Assembly (NCBI RefSeq): GCF_008935075.1
Contig: NZ_CP044545.1
Location: forward strand, 3,661,587 to 3,725,586
Reading direction: 5' to 3'
DNA: 64,000 nucleotides
Source of the DNA: Pradoshia sp. D12
GTDB taxonomy: Bacteria; Bacillota; Bacilli; Bacillales; Pradoshiaceae
Part shown: piece by piece, positions 44,517-53,524 of the stretch
Position numbering within the stretch: position 1 is the stretch's first letter
Layout: each line of letters starts with the position of its first letter
Notes under the pieces: model-generated
The model's database searches: none
What the model was told of the DNA's origin: nothing
What the model saw: the letters and a program-made list of their open reading frames with translations, nothing else
Program-made: the position numbers and the translations under genes

Positions 44517-44846
44517 TTATGCCATACTGGCTAGTCGATTATCTTGGTAACGAATATTTTGGATTCCAATGACGTTTAGAAATTTTTTGATTTCATTAAT
44601 AGCGGCTGTTTTATGTCCGTCTATGACTGCTAGGTCCGTGACAAAGGCAATTTTCGGGTATTTTGTTTCACGTTTCTTAGGGTTTAGCATCGGCTTTTCT
44701 TCAATAAGTTGAGCGTCCATTTCCTCTTCACATGTCAGAATAACCGCTTCACCAATTTTCATGTTTTCCCAATCAAAAGAGAACGAAAATTCAATTGAAC
44801 ACTCACCGTCAATAAACTTTGGTTGTACTTTTACGTTTAACTCCAC
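44517..44846 (-). CDS. Conserved-looking hypothetical protein (109 aa)
   Basis: 109 residues, GTG start behind GGAGG at 9 bases and followed by a terminator. Beta-rich N-terminal half (LNVKVQPKFIDGECSIEFSFSFDW), then EEKPMLNPKKRETKYPKIAFVTDLAVIDGHKTAAINEIKKFL. No signal peptide or membrane helix. I do not recognise the family; the gene signals are good. Confidence 0.65.
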   Translation of the reverse strand: MELNVKVQPKFIDGECSIEFSFSFDWENMKIGEAVILTCEEEMDAQLIEEKPMLNPKKRETKYPKIAFVTDLAVIDGHKTAAINEIKKFLNVIGIQNIRYQDNRLASMA

Positions 44847-45033
44847 TATGCCCAGCCTCCTTCATTGGTTATTTGTTCCTAGTATAACAGGAGTGCCTAT
44901 GAAGGTGGCCTGACCACATATGAGTAAAACACCAATATTCTTACATGTTTATTCAAAAATGCTCGCTCTGGCGCATATTTTTATAACTCCAGGAATATTC
45001 CTAGACGAATATTTTATATTCTTTATTCTACCT

Positions 45034-45942
45034 TTAATCCCTAAAATATTCCATATGTTTTTGTAAAATTCCTTTAATTCTTTTGACCTCTTCCGCGCGA
45101 ATTACCTCATAATAGATTCCATTTATTTTTTCAGCTGTGCCTTCCATACTGATATGATCAATATGCTGAACTGCCTCCTTATAGTTATTTTTTATTTTTA
45201 TCATCTCTGAAATTGTGATATTTGTTTTCACATTATTCATTAAGGTAGTAGCGATTTGATCATAGTGAGTTAAGCTTCGGATATTGGCACCTGTTCGAAT
45301 TACCTCTCCAATGACCTCGTACCGGCGTTGTTGCCGCCCTTCTTCACCATTTGGCTCCAGCTGGCGCATGCGCATATAGGCCAATGCCTCTTCACCATTT
45401 AACTGGATTTTACCTTTAGCAAAATGTTGGCCATCATAAGAGAAGTCTAACTGGTTTTCAACGGTAATACCTCCGATGGCGTCCACCAGCTCCTCCACCC
45501 CATCCGTATTGATGCTCACATAATAATCAATCGGGATTCCGAAAAACTGTTCAACTGTCTCCATCGACAGTTCCGCTCCGCCTTCTTGATAGGCATCGCT
45601 GATTTTATCCCAATTCTTGCTTCTAGCAATTTTTACTCTTGTATCCTGTGGAATACCAAGCATTTTAATGTTATTGTGTTCCGGATTGACCGTTATGACC
45701 ATTGTTGTATCCGGTCTGCCGTTTGTATCTATACCAAGCAGCAATAATGAAAATGGCTCTTTTTTAGTTAAATCAATCTGTTCTTCTCGATAGGGTGATT
45801 GGCGTTCTCGCAGTGGATCCTTTATTGCTTGAAAGGCCTGATAAATCGGATATCCGACAACCAGGACAATTACAATTACGAACCCGGAAATCCATAACCA
45901 TCTATATTTCTTTCGTTTATCTGCACCTCGATTTACATTCAT
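45034..45942 (-). CDS. LytR-CpsA-Psr (LCP) family wall-polymer ligase
   Basis: 302 residues. One N-terminal membrane helix (WLWISGFVIVIVLVVGYPIY), then the LCP domain: FSLLLLGIDTNGRPDTTMVITVNPEHNNIKMLGIPQDTRVKI, DAIGGITVENQLDF, GEEALAYMRMR and RQQRRYEVI. LCP enzymes attach teichoic acids or capsular polymers from lipid carriers to peptidoglycan outside the membrane, using Asp/Arg residues in the motifs seen. It may attach the polymer made by the nearby operon or wall teichoic acid. Confidence 0.9.
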   Translation of the reverse strand: MNVNRGADKRKKYRWLWISGFVIVIVLVVGYPIYQAFQAIKDPLRERQSPYREEQIDLTKKEPFSLLLLGIDTNGRPDTTMVITVNPEHNNIKMLGIPQDTRVKIARSKNWDKISDAYQEGGAELSMETVEQFFGIPIDYYVSINTDGVEELVDAIGGITVENQLDFSYDGQHFAKGKIQLNGEEALAYMRMRQLEPNGEEGRQQRRYEVIGEVIRTGANIRSLTHYDQIATTLMNNVKTNITISEMIKIKNNYKEAVQHIDHISMEGTAEKINGIYYEVIRAEEVKRIKGILQKHMEYFRD

Positions 45943-46071
45943 CGCATTCTCTTCTTTTTAGTTTTTATCTTTAGTCTTCTACTTTCCTCCCCCTTTTCAT
46001 ACGTTTTTTTGATCAGTTTTGTTACAATTAAGATTAAACTTGGTTAAACTGTCTCGTAAGGAGAATGATAT

Positions 46072-47688
46072 ATGCACGATGCACTTAAATTCTACGGGGA
46101 GCGAATTTCGGATATTCTCTCTCCTAAATCAACTAATGATGTTAATTTAGTTTCGAAGGGTCTTGTTCTTTATCGTCAAGGGACAGTGGTAAAGCTATCA
46201 ATCGAATCTGATCTTATTCAAGGTGTCGTACAGGACGTGACAAAGGTTAACGTCACTTTGGATTTGAGTTTTCCAAGCAATAGCTCTTGTTCTTGTCCCG
46301 CGATTGATTTATGCCGGCATCAGCTGGCTGTATTTTTTGCTGCCTACAGTAAGGAGGCCAGCGTTACGGAATGGGTGGATCATTGGAAGAACAAAGAGGA
46401 CCCCATGTTCCGTTTAAAGGAATCACTAAAAAATGGCCCAGTATATAAAGAAAAAAGCAAGCCTTCTAAACCGGAGCATACATACAGTGCCTGGAAGGAA
46501 TTTTTCATCCGTTCCGCACGGGAAGAGTTAGCCATCCCTCCTTACTTTATGGCCGGGATAAACCGCTCTGCTTCTAATTATCAGCGTGCAATCCAGCGCA
46601 GCGAGCCCTCCAATCAGCAATGGGTGCCTTTATACCGCAGCATTGCCTATTATATGGGCTTGGTACATTTATTTGATCTGCAGAGCAGTACGAAGGATCA
46701 CTTTCAGGAGGAACTGCTGGAATCTATGATTCACGAACTGTTCCTTGCCTTTAAGGATGAAGTTCATCGGTTTGAATCCTCTATCCGTCCATTTGATTCA
46801 GAGGAGTTTATCCATTCCTGGATTGATGAAACAAAGAATTTGCCAACCGGTGAAATGGGAAGCGGCTATTATCGCTGGGATATCTATCGCACGATTTGGA
46901 CAAATATCATTACAACAAAAGAAGAACGCGGGGCTGAAATAGATCGTTTGTCAAACCAGCTCCCGGCTCTCGCCGACTCCTTGCAAATTGAGTTGGTCTT
47001 TTGGATGATGATTCACATATATATGGTCGATGGCAAGGATGAGCAGGCGTTAGAATGTTTAAATAAGCTTGGTCCGATATCCTGCTTCTTCCTTACCTTT
47101 GTGTTAGAGGAACTGCATAATGTAAAGGAACATGCACGAATGGTTCCCTTTGTTGAATTCTTCTCAAAAAATATTAAAGCTTACTTACATGATTATCAGA
47201 CTCAGGAGTATAAGAGAACTCGATTTTTATATAATGCCCTGCAAATTATTCGTCCTTTTTGCTCAGCCGCCAAACGATTCGACTTGCAAGAGCGTATTCT
47301 AAGAGAAACTATCCCTTACTCCCTTATTCCATATTCACACTATTTGTATGAGAAGAAGGAGTATAAAAAATGGGTCGAGCTCCAGGTTGCTGAGCGTGTG
47401 GATGTCCTTTATGAATGGTCCAATCAAACGAAGGAAATTCAAAAGGAACAGCCTGAAGTCCTCCTTCCTATTCTGCATCTGCAGGTAGTTAATTTGATTG
47501 CGGCTAAAAATCGTTCATCCTACCGGGAAGCGGTCCGTTATTTAAAAAAGCTGAGAACTATTTATAAAAAACTTAAGCGCGTAAACGTTTGGGAATCTTA
47601 TATTGAATACATCAGCGACGATAATAAACGATTACGCGCTTTTCAGGAAGAACTAAAGAAAGGAAAGTTAATTGATGCAGCTGATTGA
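46072..47688 (+). CDS. ywqB: SWIM zinc-finger protein (YwqB-like)
   Basis: 538 residues. A SWIM motif near residues 75-90 (SCSCPAIDLCRHQLAVF: CxC...CxH) and a long helical remainder. Overlaps the SNF2 helicase gene by 14 bases, the arrangement of ywqB-ywqA in B. subtilis next to ywqCDE. SWIM domains bind DNA or proteins, so it probably helps the helicase. ATG behind AAGGAG. Exact role unknown. Confidence 0.88.
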   Translation: MHDALKFYGERISDILSPKSTNDVNLVSKGLVLYRQGTVVKLSIESDLIQGVVQDVTKVNVTLDLSFPSNSSCSCPAIDLCRHQLAVFFAAYSKEASVTEWVDHWKNKEDPMFRLKESLKNGPVYKEKSKPSKPEHTYSAWKEFFIRSAREELAIPPYFMAGINRSASNYQRAIQRSEPSNQQWVPLYRSIAYYMGLVHLFDLQSSTKDHFQEELLESMIHELFLAFKDEVHRFESSIRPFDSEEFIHSWIDETKNLPTGEMGSGYYRWDIYRTIWTNIITTKEERGAEIDRLSNQLPALADSLQIELVFWMMIHIYMVDGKDEQALECLNKLGPISCFFLTFVLEELHNVKEHARMVPFVEFFSKNIKAYLHDYQTQEYKRTRFLYNALQIIRPFCSAAKRFDLQERILRETIPYSLIPYSHYLYEKKEYKKWVELQVAERVDVLYEWSNQTKEIQKEQPEVLLPILHLQVVNLIAAKNRSSYREAVRYLKKLRTIYKKLKRVNVWESYIEYISDDNKRLRAFQEELKKGKLIDAAD

Positions 47689-50491
47689 AACTCTTCATAT
47701 TCAAATTGAATTACTTGAAGGCGGACGCGTCTTTATTTATGGAACGGACGAGGGTGAGCCCGTTCCTGCCGAATTGTGGGCAACAAGCTTCTTTCTTTGG
47801 GACGCGGATAGTTTCTTTGGGACCAAATTGGATATCCAAACACTGGATGGTAAAAGCGGTGTCCTCATGAGCGCCCATAAATGGATGAAGGTGCTGGCAG
47901 AAGAGCCTTTCAATAGCTTTATTAATTGGTCCTGGTCCAATTGGGCATCCATTAGTTTAGCTTTGGCCCAATCCTTATATGAAACCGTTGAAAACGGAAC
48001 GGTTATGCCTGATTTTAACGATCGGAATCAAGACGGCATTACCTTCCCGCTCCCACAGGAAATTCTCGAAGACTTTCAGGACTCCTTTTGGGAACAGGAA
48101 ATGGCCAGACACGAGCATGACGGAATCCAAACCATAACGGTTCGGCGCTTTGCGGAGGAATGGTTAAATGAAGCGATTAAAGACCGTCCCGGCAATCATC
48201 GCGTAGGTGATTTGCTTGATTTGTTTGCTGAAAAAAATATCTCCACCAAGGTACTCAGCCGCTTCTTTGACGGAGACCGTTGGGAAATATGGACCGGTGC
48301 TAAAGAAGATGAATTGCCTTTTTCTATGGGAATGCGCCTGAGCGAGCCTGATTTTGCAGCGGGTGATGAGGTTGACCAATGGAAGCTAGAACCGTTTATG
48401 CGCGGCAAGCGAAATGAGGAGCAATTTTTCATATGGGCTGATCGCCATAGGATTCCTTTTGCCTGGAAAAGGCATTTAGAGATGGCTGAAAAGGAAATCG
48501 CCCGCTGGAAGGATATTTTCCCTTGGATTGATGATATTGTCACTGAGGATCAGGCCTGGGATTTCTTAACGGATGCTTCCGAGGTCCTACATATGCTTGG
48601 CGTAGAAATTCTATTGCCATCATGGTGGCAGGCAATTAAGGATGCGAAAATCGCCATGAAGGCTAAAGTGAAAAATTCGCCAAGCCGCCGAAAATCATTT
48701 GTGGGTATGAATGCCTTGCTCGATTATAATTGGCGTTTCTCCGTCAATGGCGCTGAGGTTTCCGAGGAGGAATTTAACAAGCTTGTTGAGGAAAAACGGA
48801 AGCTTGTCTATATTAGAGGACGCTGGGTGAAACTGGATCCTGCCTTAATGAGGCGCATGCAGGAATTGAAGAAGGAAGCAGATGAGCGAGGATTGCGTAT
48901 CAATGATTTACTTCAGCAGGAGTTCGCACAGGATGAGGAGCTTGAGGATGAGAATGAAGGGGATTACGCACGAATTCAATTTGAGCTGAATAGTGACCTG
49001 AGACGCTTTATGACTCGCATCAACTCACTTCAGGATATCCCGACTGTCCAGGTACCCGATGCCTTCCAGGGCGAATTGCGGCCGTATCAGCAACAGGGAA
49101 TGAGCTGGCTGATGTTCTTACGTGAATATGGATTCGGTGCCTGTCTGGCCGATGATATGGGTCTAGGGAAAACGATTCAGCTCATCAGCTATCTGTTAGC
49201 GGTGGAGGCGAAGAATGGTCCAGCAAAATCTCCATCCTTGATTGTCTGTCCGACTTCTGTGCTCGGAAACTGGCAGAAGGAGTTTGAAAAGTTCGCTCCA
49301 TCTATGAACGTCCATCTTCACTATGGTCCAAGTCGTATGAAGGGTGAACAGTTTAGGGATGGGTTTGGCAATGCCGATGTGATTCTGACAACCTTTGGGT
49401 TGCTTCATCAGGATGAGGAAGACTTTTTATCCATGCAATGGAATGCTGTTGTGCTCGACGAAGCGCAGAATATCAAGAATTCCCATACGAAGCAATCCCG
49501 TTCTGCCCGTAAGCTTGAAGGCATTCATCATATCGCCTTAACCGGTACTCCAATGGAAAATAGACTGAGTGAGCTTTGGTCCATTTTTGATTTTATTAAT
49601 AAGGGCTATCTTGGCTCACTAACGCAATTTGATAAAAACTTTGCCGGACCGATTGAACGCAATGGTGATAAGAATAAAATTGCCACCCTGCAAAGGCTAA
49701 TTCAGCCTTTCCTTTTAAGAAGGACGAAAAAGGATGAAGAGGTTGCTCTCAATCTGCCGGATAAATTGGAGCAAAAGGAGTTTATCAGCCTAACAACCGA
49801 GCAAGCCGCTTTATACGAACAGCTTGTTAAAGATACGCTTGATCAAGTTGAAAAACTAAGCGGTTTCGAACGGAAAGGGCTTATTTTGCAGATGCTAACC
49901 AAGCTGAAGCAAATCTGTAATCATCCTGCCCTTTATCTAAAGGAAGAGGCACCAAAGCATATTCTTCATAGATCCGGGAAAATGGAAAAGCTAATTGAAT
50001 TGCTCGATATCATTTATGAACAGGATGAAAGTGTGCTTATTTTTACACAATACATTGAAATGGGTAATATGATTAAGCAAATCGCTGAGCGCCGCTATGG
50101 TCATGTCGTTCCATTCCTGAACGGCAGCGCCAATAAAAAACAACGGGATACCATGGTGGCCGATTTTCAGGATGGCAAGTATCCGATTCTTCTACTTTCC
50201 CTGAAAGCGGGCGGTACAGGGCTTAACCTGACGGCTGCCAACCATGTCATTCACTATGACCGCTGGTGGAATCCAGCTGTTGAAAATCAGGCGACCGACC
50301 GTGCCTACCGTATTGGGCAAACGCGCTTTGTACATGTCCATAAGATGGTTTCCTCCGGTACACTTGAGGAGAAAATTGACGTTATGCTGGAGAAAAAACA
50401 ATCGCTTAACGATGAAATCGTCCAAAGTGACAATTGGATTACCGAGCTATCCTCAGATGAATTAAAGGATTTGCTGGTGCTTGAAAGATAA
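47675..50491 (+). CDS. ywqA: SNF2-family DNA helicase/translocase (YwqA-like)
   Basis: 938 residues. N-terminal SNF2-associated region, then the helicase core (about 480-935): FGACLADDMGLGKTIQLISYLL (motif I), VLDEAQNIKN (motif II), LTGTPMENRLSELWSIFDF (III), LLRRTKKDEEV, LIFTQYIEMG, LLSLKAGGTGLNLTAANHVIHYDRWWNPAVENQATDRAYRIGQ (V-VI). ATP-driven DNA translocase of the HepA/RapA class. ATG at 47675 preferred to an adjacent TTG. Followed by a strong terminator. Confidence 0.93.
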   Translation: MQLIETLHIQIELLEGGRVFIYGTDEGEPVPAELWATSFFLWDADSFFGTKLDIQTLDGKSGVLMSAHKWMKVLAEEPFNSFINWSWSNWASISLALAQSLYETVENGTVMPDFNDRNQDGITFPLPQEILEDFQDSFWEQEMARHEHDGIQTITVRRFAEEWLNEAIKDRPGNHRVGDLLDLFAEKNISTKVLSRFFDGDRWEIWTGAKEDELPFSMGMRLSEPDFAAGDEVDQWKLEPFMRGKRNEEQFFIWADRHRIPFAWKRHLEMAEKEIARWKDIFPWIDDIVTEDQAWDFLTDASEVLHMLGVEILLPSWWQAIKDAKIAMKAKVKNSPSRRKSFVGMNALLDYNWRFSVNGAEVSEEEFNKLVEEKRKLVYIRGRWVKLDPALMRRMQELKKEADERGLRINDLLQQEFAQDEELEDENEGDYARIQFELNSDLRRFMTRINSLQDIPTVQVPDAFQGELRPYQQQGMSWLMFLREYGFGACLADDMGLGKTIQLISYLLAVEAKNGPAKSPSLIVCPTSVLGNWQKEFEKFAPSMNVHLHYGPSRMKGEQFRDGFGNADVILTTFGLLHQDEEDFLSMQWNAVVLDEAQNIKNSHTKQSRSARKLEGIHHIALTGTPMENRLSELWSIFDFINKGYLGSLTQFDKNFAGPIERNGDKNKIATLQRLIQPFLLRRTKKDEEVALNLPDKLEQKEFISLTTEQAALYEQLVKDTLDQVEKLSGFERKGLILQMLTKLKQICNHPALYLKEEAPKHILHRSGKMEKLIELLDIIYEQDESVLIFTQYIEMGNMIKQIAERRYGHVVPFLNGSANKKQRDTMVADFQDGKYPILLLSLKAGGTGLNLTAANHVIHYDRWWNPAVENQATDRAYRIGQTRFVHVHKMVSSGTLEEKIDVMLEKKQSLNDEIVQSDNWITELSSDELKDLLVLER

Positions 50492-50498
50492 CTTTTTG

Positions 50499-50535
50499 GC
50501 CATCCCCTTCTTAAAAAATAGGGGATGGCTTTTTT
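50499..50535 (+). terminator. Terminator of the ywqBA unit
   Basis: GCCATCCCC / GGGGATGGC 9-bp stem and six T. Confidence 0.92.
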
Positions 50536-50607
50536 GTATCTATTAGAGTCGGAATAATAAAAATTGATTAAACAAATAAAATAATTTACAGTTATTAGTA
50601 AAAGGAA

Positions 50608-51219
50608 ATGGAAACAGAGGTGAGAAAACTGAGTTTTAAAGAGGTTGTACAAACTTTTGAGAAGACACAAGAGTTAGCTGATGCACCGCTCACGTATATT
50701 GCGGTGATCTGTTGGACAATCATTGGAATAGCTATTTTCTATCATGTCATACGTGATCGGAGATCTTTATCCAGTGTTGCGGTTGGTATAAGAGTGATTT
50801 CCTTGGCCGCAGTTGGCTTCATTGCGTTTCACTTATATACGAATATCTCTGAATATGATTATTCACTCGATGAGGAAAAATGGAAACAAGAATATTTACT
50901 TGCTTATTTAGATTCACAGCCTGAGGAGAGGCTGGCCATTGAACAGGTAGAGGCAACGAATACAGATAGTGACAAGGCAATTCCTTCAATGCATCTAAAA
51001 AAGGGATCACCTACCGTACACGTGAAATTTTTAACGATCGGAAAGAATGGCGACAAGCAGGAGATTTCTACTCCAGTAAAGATTAAACACGTACAGGCAG
51101 AAACCGCTCCATATCTCACCTATAAAACTATTGAAGATGAATTATCCAATCAATATAGAGATGATATGTACTATGAAACGACTCTATATATCAATCAAGA
51201 TAGCAATTTGTATAAGTAA
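50608..51219 (+). CDS. Two-helix membrane protein, function unknown
   Basis: 203 residues. Two N-terminal membrane helices (YIAVICWTIIGIAIFYHVI and VGIRVISLAAVGFIAFHLY), then an extracytoplasmic domain of about 115 residues starting YDYSLDEEKWKQEYLLAYLDSQPEER. The ATG at 50608 has only AAAAGGA very close; a start a few codons later near GAGGTGAG is possible. No family recognised. Flanked by terminators, so a single gene. Confidence 0.65.
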   Translation: METEVRKLSFKEVVQTFEKTQELADAPLTYIAVICWTIIGIAIFYHVIRDRRSLSSVAVGIRVISLAAVGFIAFHLYTNISEYDYSLDEEKWKQEYLLAYLDSQPEERLAIEQVEATNTDSDKAIPSMHLKKGSPTVHVKFLTIGKNGDKQEISTPVKIKHVQAETAPYLTYKTIEDELSNQYRDDMYYETTLYINQDSNLYK

Positions 51220-51247
51220 GGAAAGGGGTCTCTCCTCTTTCCTTTTT
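51220..51247 (+). terminator. Terminator of the 50608-51219 gene
   Basis: GGAAAGGGG / CCTCTTTCC stem followed by TTTTTT. Confidence 0.8.
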
Positions 51248-51468
51248 TAAGCAATTTATTTACTTACCCTCTTTTAAATAATGTCAAACCACTTATTTGA
51301 CGAAATTTGCTCTTCGTTGTATACTTTTCTACATTATTCCTTCTTTTTCCACATTTTTATATCCATTTATGTAGTAATTTGTTGCGAATGTATAGTCACG
51401 GTCCTGGCATATCATGTTATATGCCCAATTAAAACAGCCAGATTAATTAACAGGAGTTGCTTACATTA

Positions 51469-52074
51469 ATGATCGTAGAAGAAAACCTCTCTCTTGAAAG
51501 TACCTTAAATCGCCCCTCCAGATTAGCGAAAACAGTTTTACGTAATCATTCAAATATCCTATCAGATTTCCAGCTTAAACAAATACTCAATTTACTTTAT
51601 GACGATTATAAATACTTAGGAATGACCATTTCCATATACGATCATCCAGATCAAGTCATCGCAGACCGTACCGATTATGGAAAGGAATTTATTGATGATT
51701 GGTGTTATGAGGATTCTTTAAATGGCACATTGGGCGGATACCATAAGCTTGGTAAGATTGCATTATTTCCCTTTAACCATAAGGTAAAAAACAAAAAATA
51801 CGAGCGCGGGCTTATGCAGCTGTTTTTACTACAGGATCTCTTTCATGAAATTCGCCATGCCTACCAGCGTGTCTATATGAAGAGGCAGTATAATACGCCT
51901 TATGTCAACACAGGCAGAAATGGCTATCAATCACAATGGGTTGAACGGGATGCTAACATGTTTGCCCAAAGGATGATTGAGAAGCATCGCAACTCTATCA
52001 ACACCATTTTAAATATCGACTTCTTATGGCAAAGCTGCTGGGGACGTTTTTACGTAACAATTGTACGCCAATAG
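51469..52074 (+). CDS. Zincin-like protein with HEIRH motif
   Basis: 201 residues. QDLFHEIRHAYQ (about residue 128) is an HExxH zinc site and WVERDANMFAQRM about 45 residues later resembles the ExxAN third-ligand helix of ImmA/IrrE-type gluzincins. No signal peptide, so a cytoplasmic metallopeptidase is suggested. ATG at 51469 chosen; AGGAG is 12 bases away, and a TTG four codons upstream lies directly on the site. The target is unknown. Confidence 0.7.
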   Translation: MIVEENLSLESTLNRPSRLAKTVLRNHSNILSDFQLKQILNLLYDDYKYLGMTISIYDHPDQVIADRTDYGKEFIDDWCYEDSLNGTLGGYHKLGKIALFPFNHKVKNKKYERGLMQLFLLQDLFHEIRHAYQRVYMKRQYNTPYVNTGRNGYQSQWVERDANMFAQRMIEKHRNSINTILNIDFLWQSCWGRFYVTIVRQ

Positions 52075-52077
52075 AAA

Positions 52078-52110
52078 TAAAAAGGAGACTCAGGAATGAG
52101 CCTCCTTTCT
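52078..52110 (-). terminator. Terminator between the zincin-like gene and the CBS gene
   Basis: AAAGGAGACTCA and TGAGCCTCCTTT form a stem with one mismatch around GGAA; on the minus strand TTTTTATTTC follows, so it mainly serves the CBS gene. It may act in both directions. Confidence 0.75.
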
Positions 52111-52111
52111 C

Positions 52112-52555
52112 TTACAATTTTTCAAGTAGTAACTCGCCTAATTTACGAATCATATCCCCACGGCTAATTACACCCACAACCTCACGATTTCCATTGACTA
52201 CAGGTATCTTTTTGAAGTGGTGTGTTGCCAGCAGCTTGAGTACATCTTCAAGCTCATCCTCTTCTCGAACAAAGACTACTTTTTTCTTCATAATAGCTTT
52301 AACCGGAGATTCACTTTTTGATTTTAAGGTTTCATCCAACTCTTCTATATAAGTGACATAAGAGGAAATGAAGGCTTTTGGGTTCATATATCTCAGGACA
52401 TCCCCATCTGTTACGATCCCCAACAGTTTATTGTTTGGATCGACCAGAGGAAGTCCTCCGATTTTATGTTTCATTAAAACTTCCAGCAATGTTTTAATAC
52501 TTGCCTCTTCATTTAAACTAATTACATCCTTGATCATGAAATCCTTTGCTTTCAC
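52112..52555 (-). CDS. CBS-domain pair protein
   Basis: 147 residues made of two CBS motifs: KDFMIKDVISLNEEASIKTLLEVL...GGLPLVDPNNKLLGIVTDGDVLRYM and PVKAIMKKKVVFVREEDELEDVLKLL...KKIPVVNGNREVVGVISRGDMIRKL. CBS pairs bind adenine nucleotides and act as energy or ligand sensors. Stand-alone; partner unknown. GTG start behind AGGAGGG at 8 bases, and its own terminator. Confidence 0.88.
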   Translation of the reverse strand: MKAKDFMIKDVISLNEEASIKTLLEVLMKHKIGGLPLVDPNNKLLGIVTDGDVLRYMNPKAFISSYVTYIEELDETLKSKSESPVKAIMKKKVVFVREEDELEDVLKLLATHHFKKIPVVNGNREVVGVISRGDMIRKLGELLLEKL

Positions 52556-52697
52556 CTTAAATCCCTCCTGGCTGTAATAAGAAAATATGTATCTACCGTT
52601 ATCTTACCAATAATTTCAATTCTATTTCTAATAGAAAAAATATCTTTTCAAAAATAGAGCTTGCTGAAGTTGGAATATTAAATTAATAAATAAATGA

Positions 52698-52859
52698 GAT
52701 CGGTTCAATGGCGTGGCAACGAAGTACCTTGACCATTATTTGAGCTGGTTACAGTTTCTAAACCAAATCAAACACCGTAATGTTGATACAACTGTCAGTA
52801 AGATGATTATTGAAAGCTGTATGTTCTTAACGGAAATGACCTATGATAAACTCGGGTAA
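52698..52859 (+). pseudogene. C-terminal remnant of an IS1595/ISXO2-type transposase
   Basis: The frame reads RFNGVATKYLDHYLSWLQF to a TAA at 52857-52859, matching the conserved C-terminal part of IS1595-family transposases (FNGVATKYLxxYLxW). A stop lies directly upstream and no catalytic DDE part or terminal repeats are seen. A dead IS end. Confidence 0.7.
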
Positions 52860-52898
52860 TTAAAATTTTCCAAATTATGAACGATAGGGGAATCATCT

Positions 52899-53293
52899 AT
52901 GAGAAATAGAAGCTCGGTGGTAATAATAGAGAATATGAAGGTTGTTTTAATTCAAAGAATTAGGGATGGTTCTATTTATTATGTTTTCCCTGGTCGTGGA
53001 ATAGAGAATGGTGAAACACCAGAAGCTGGAGCTAAAAGAGAAGCATTAGAGGATTTAGGGGTTGAAGTAAAAGTTAATGAGTGCATTTCAGCAGTTGAAT
53101 TCAACGGAAATCAATACTTTTTACTGTCTGAAATTATTTCTGGAACTTTTGGAACTGGACAAGGTGAAGAATACATAGAAAAAATAGAGATAGAGGAACG
53201 TACTTGCCAATGTGGGTAGATATAGAAAGTTTATCATCTATTGATGTAAGACCGAATGAAGTTGCTTTAAAGGTTCAATCCCTATTAAATTAA
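52899..53293 (+). pseudogene. Nudix hydrolase, frameshifted near the end
   Basis: The first 95-100 codons encode a Nudix hydrolase with an intact box (GIENGETPEAGAKREALEDLG). Near 53198 the frame shifts: the original frame ends at a TAG at 53217, while the next frame continues TYLPMWVDIESLSSIDVRPN to a TAA at 53291-53293, the usual C-terminus of this group. One base change separates it from a gene of about 131 codons. Either a recent lesion or a sequence error. Confidence 0.75.
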
Positions 53294-53524
53294 TAACTCA
53301 AAACAAGGGAACTCCCAGAGAATATGGGTTCCCCCTTTCAAAATCGCAAAAATCAATATTATTCTTTAACATAGCTTTAATTAAAAAAACAATCCCCCCG
53401 AAAAAACTACGGATGTATATCTTTATAAAATTCCAAAAAATTTTCAGGGACTTACCATTTTCGTTTTCCACTTGTATTTTTATCCATAATATAAGTAGGT
53501 TAGCATTCATAGAAAAGAATTTTA

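Noticed and set aside
46072-50491. SWIM plus SNF2 pair as a new anti-phage system
   Set aside because: The pair matches the conserved ywqB-ywqA genes of B. subtilis next to ywqCDE, so it is ordinary chromosomal content and not a new defence island.
53298-53510. A 70-codon minus-strand ORF downstream of lanT
   Set aside because: No ribosome binding site, no recognisable pattern, and low-complexity AT-rich composition.
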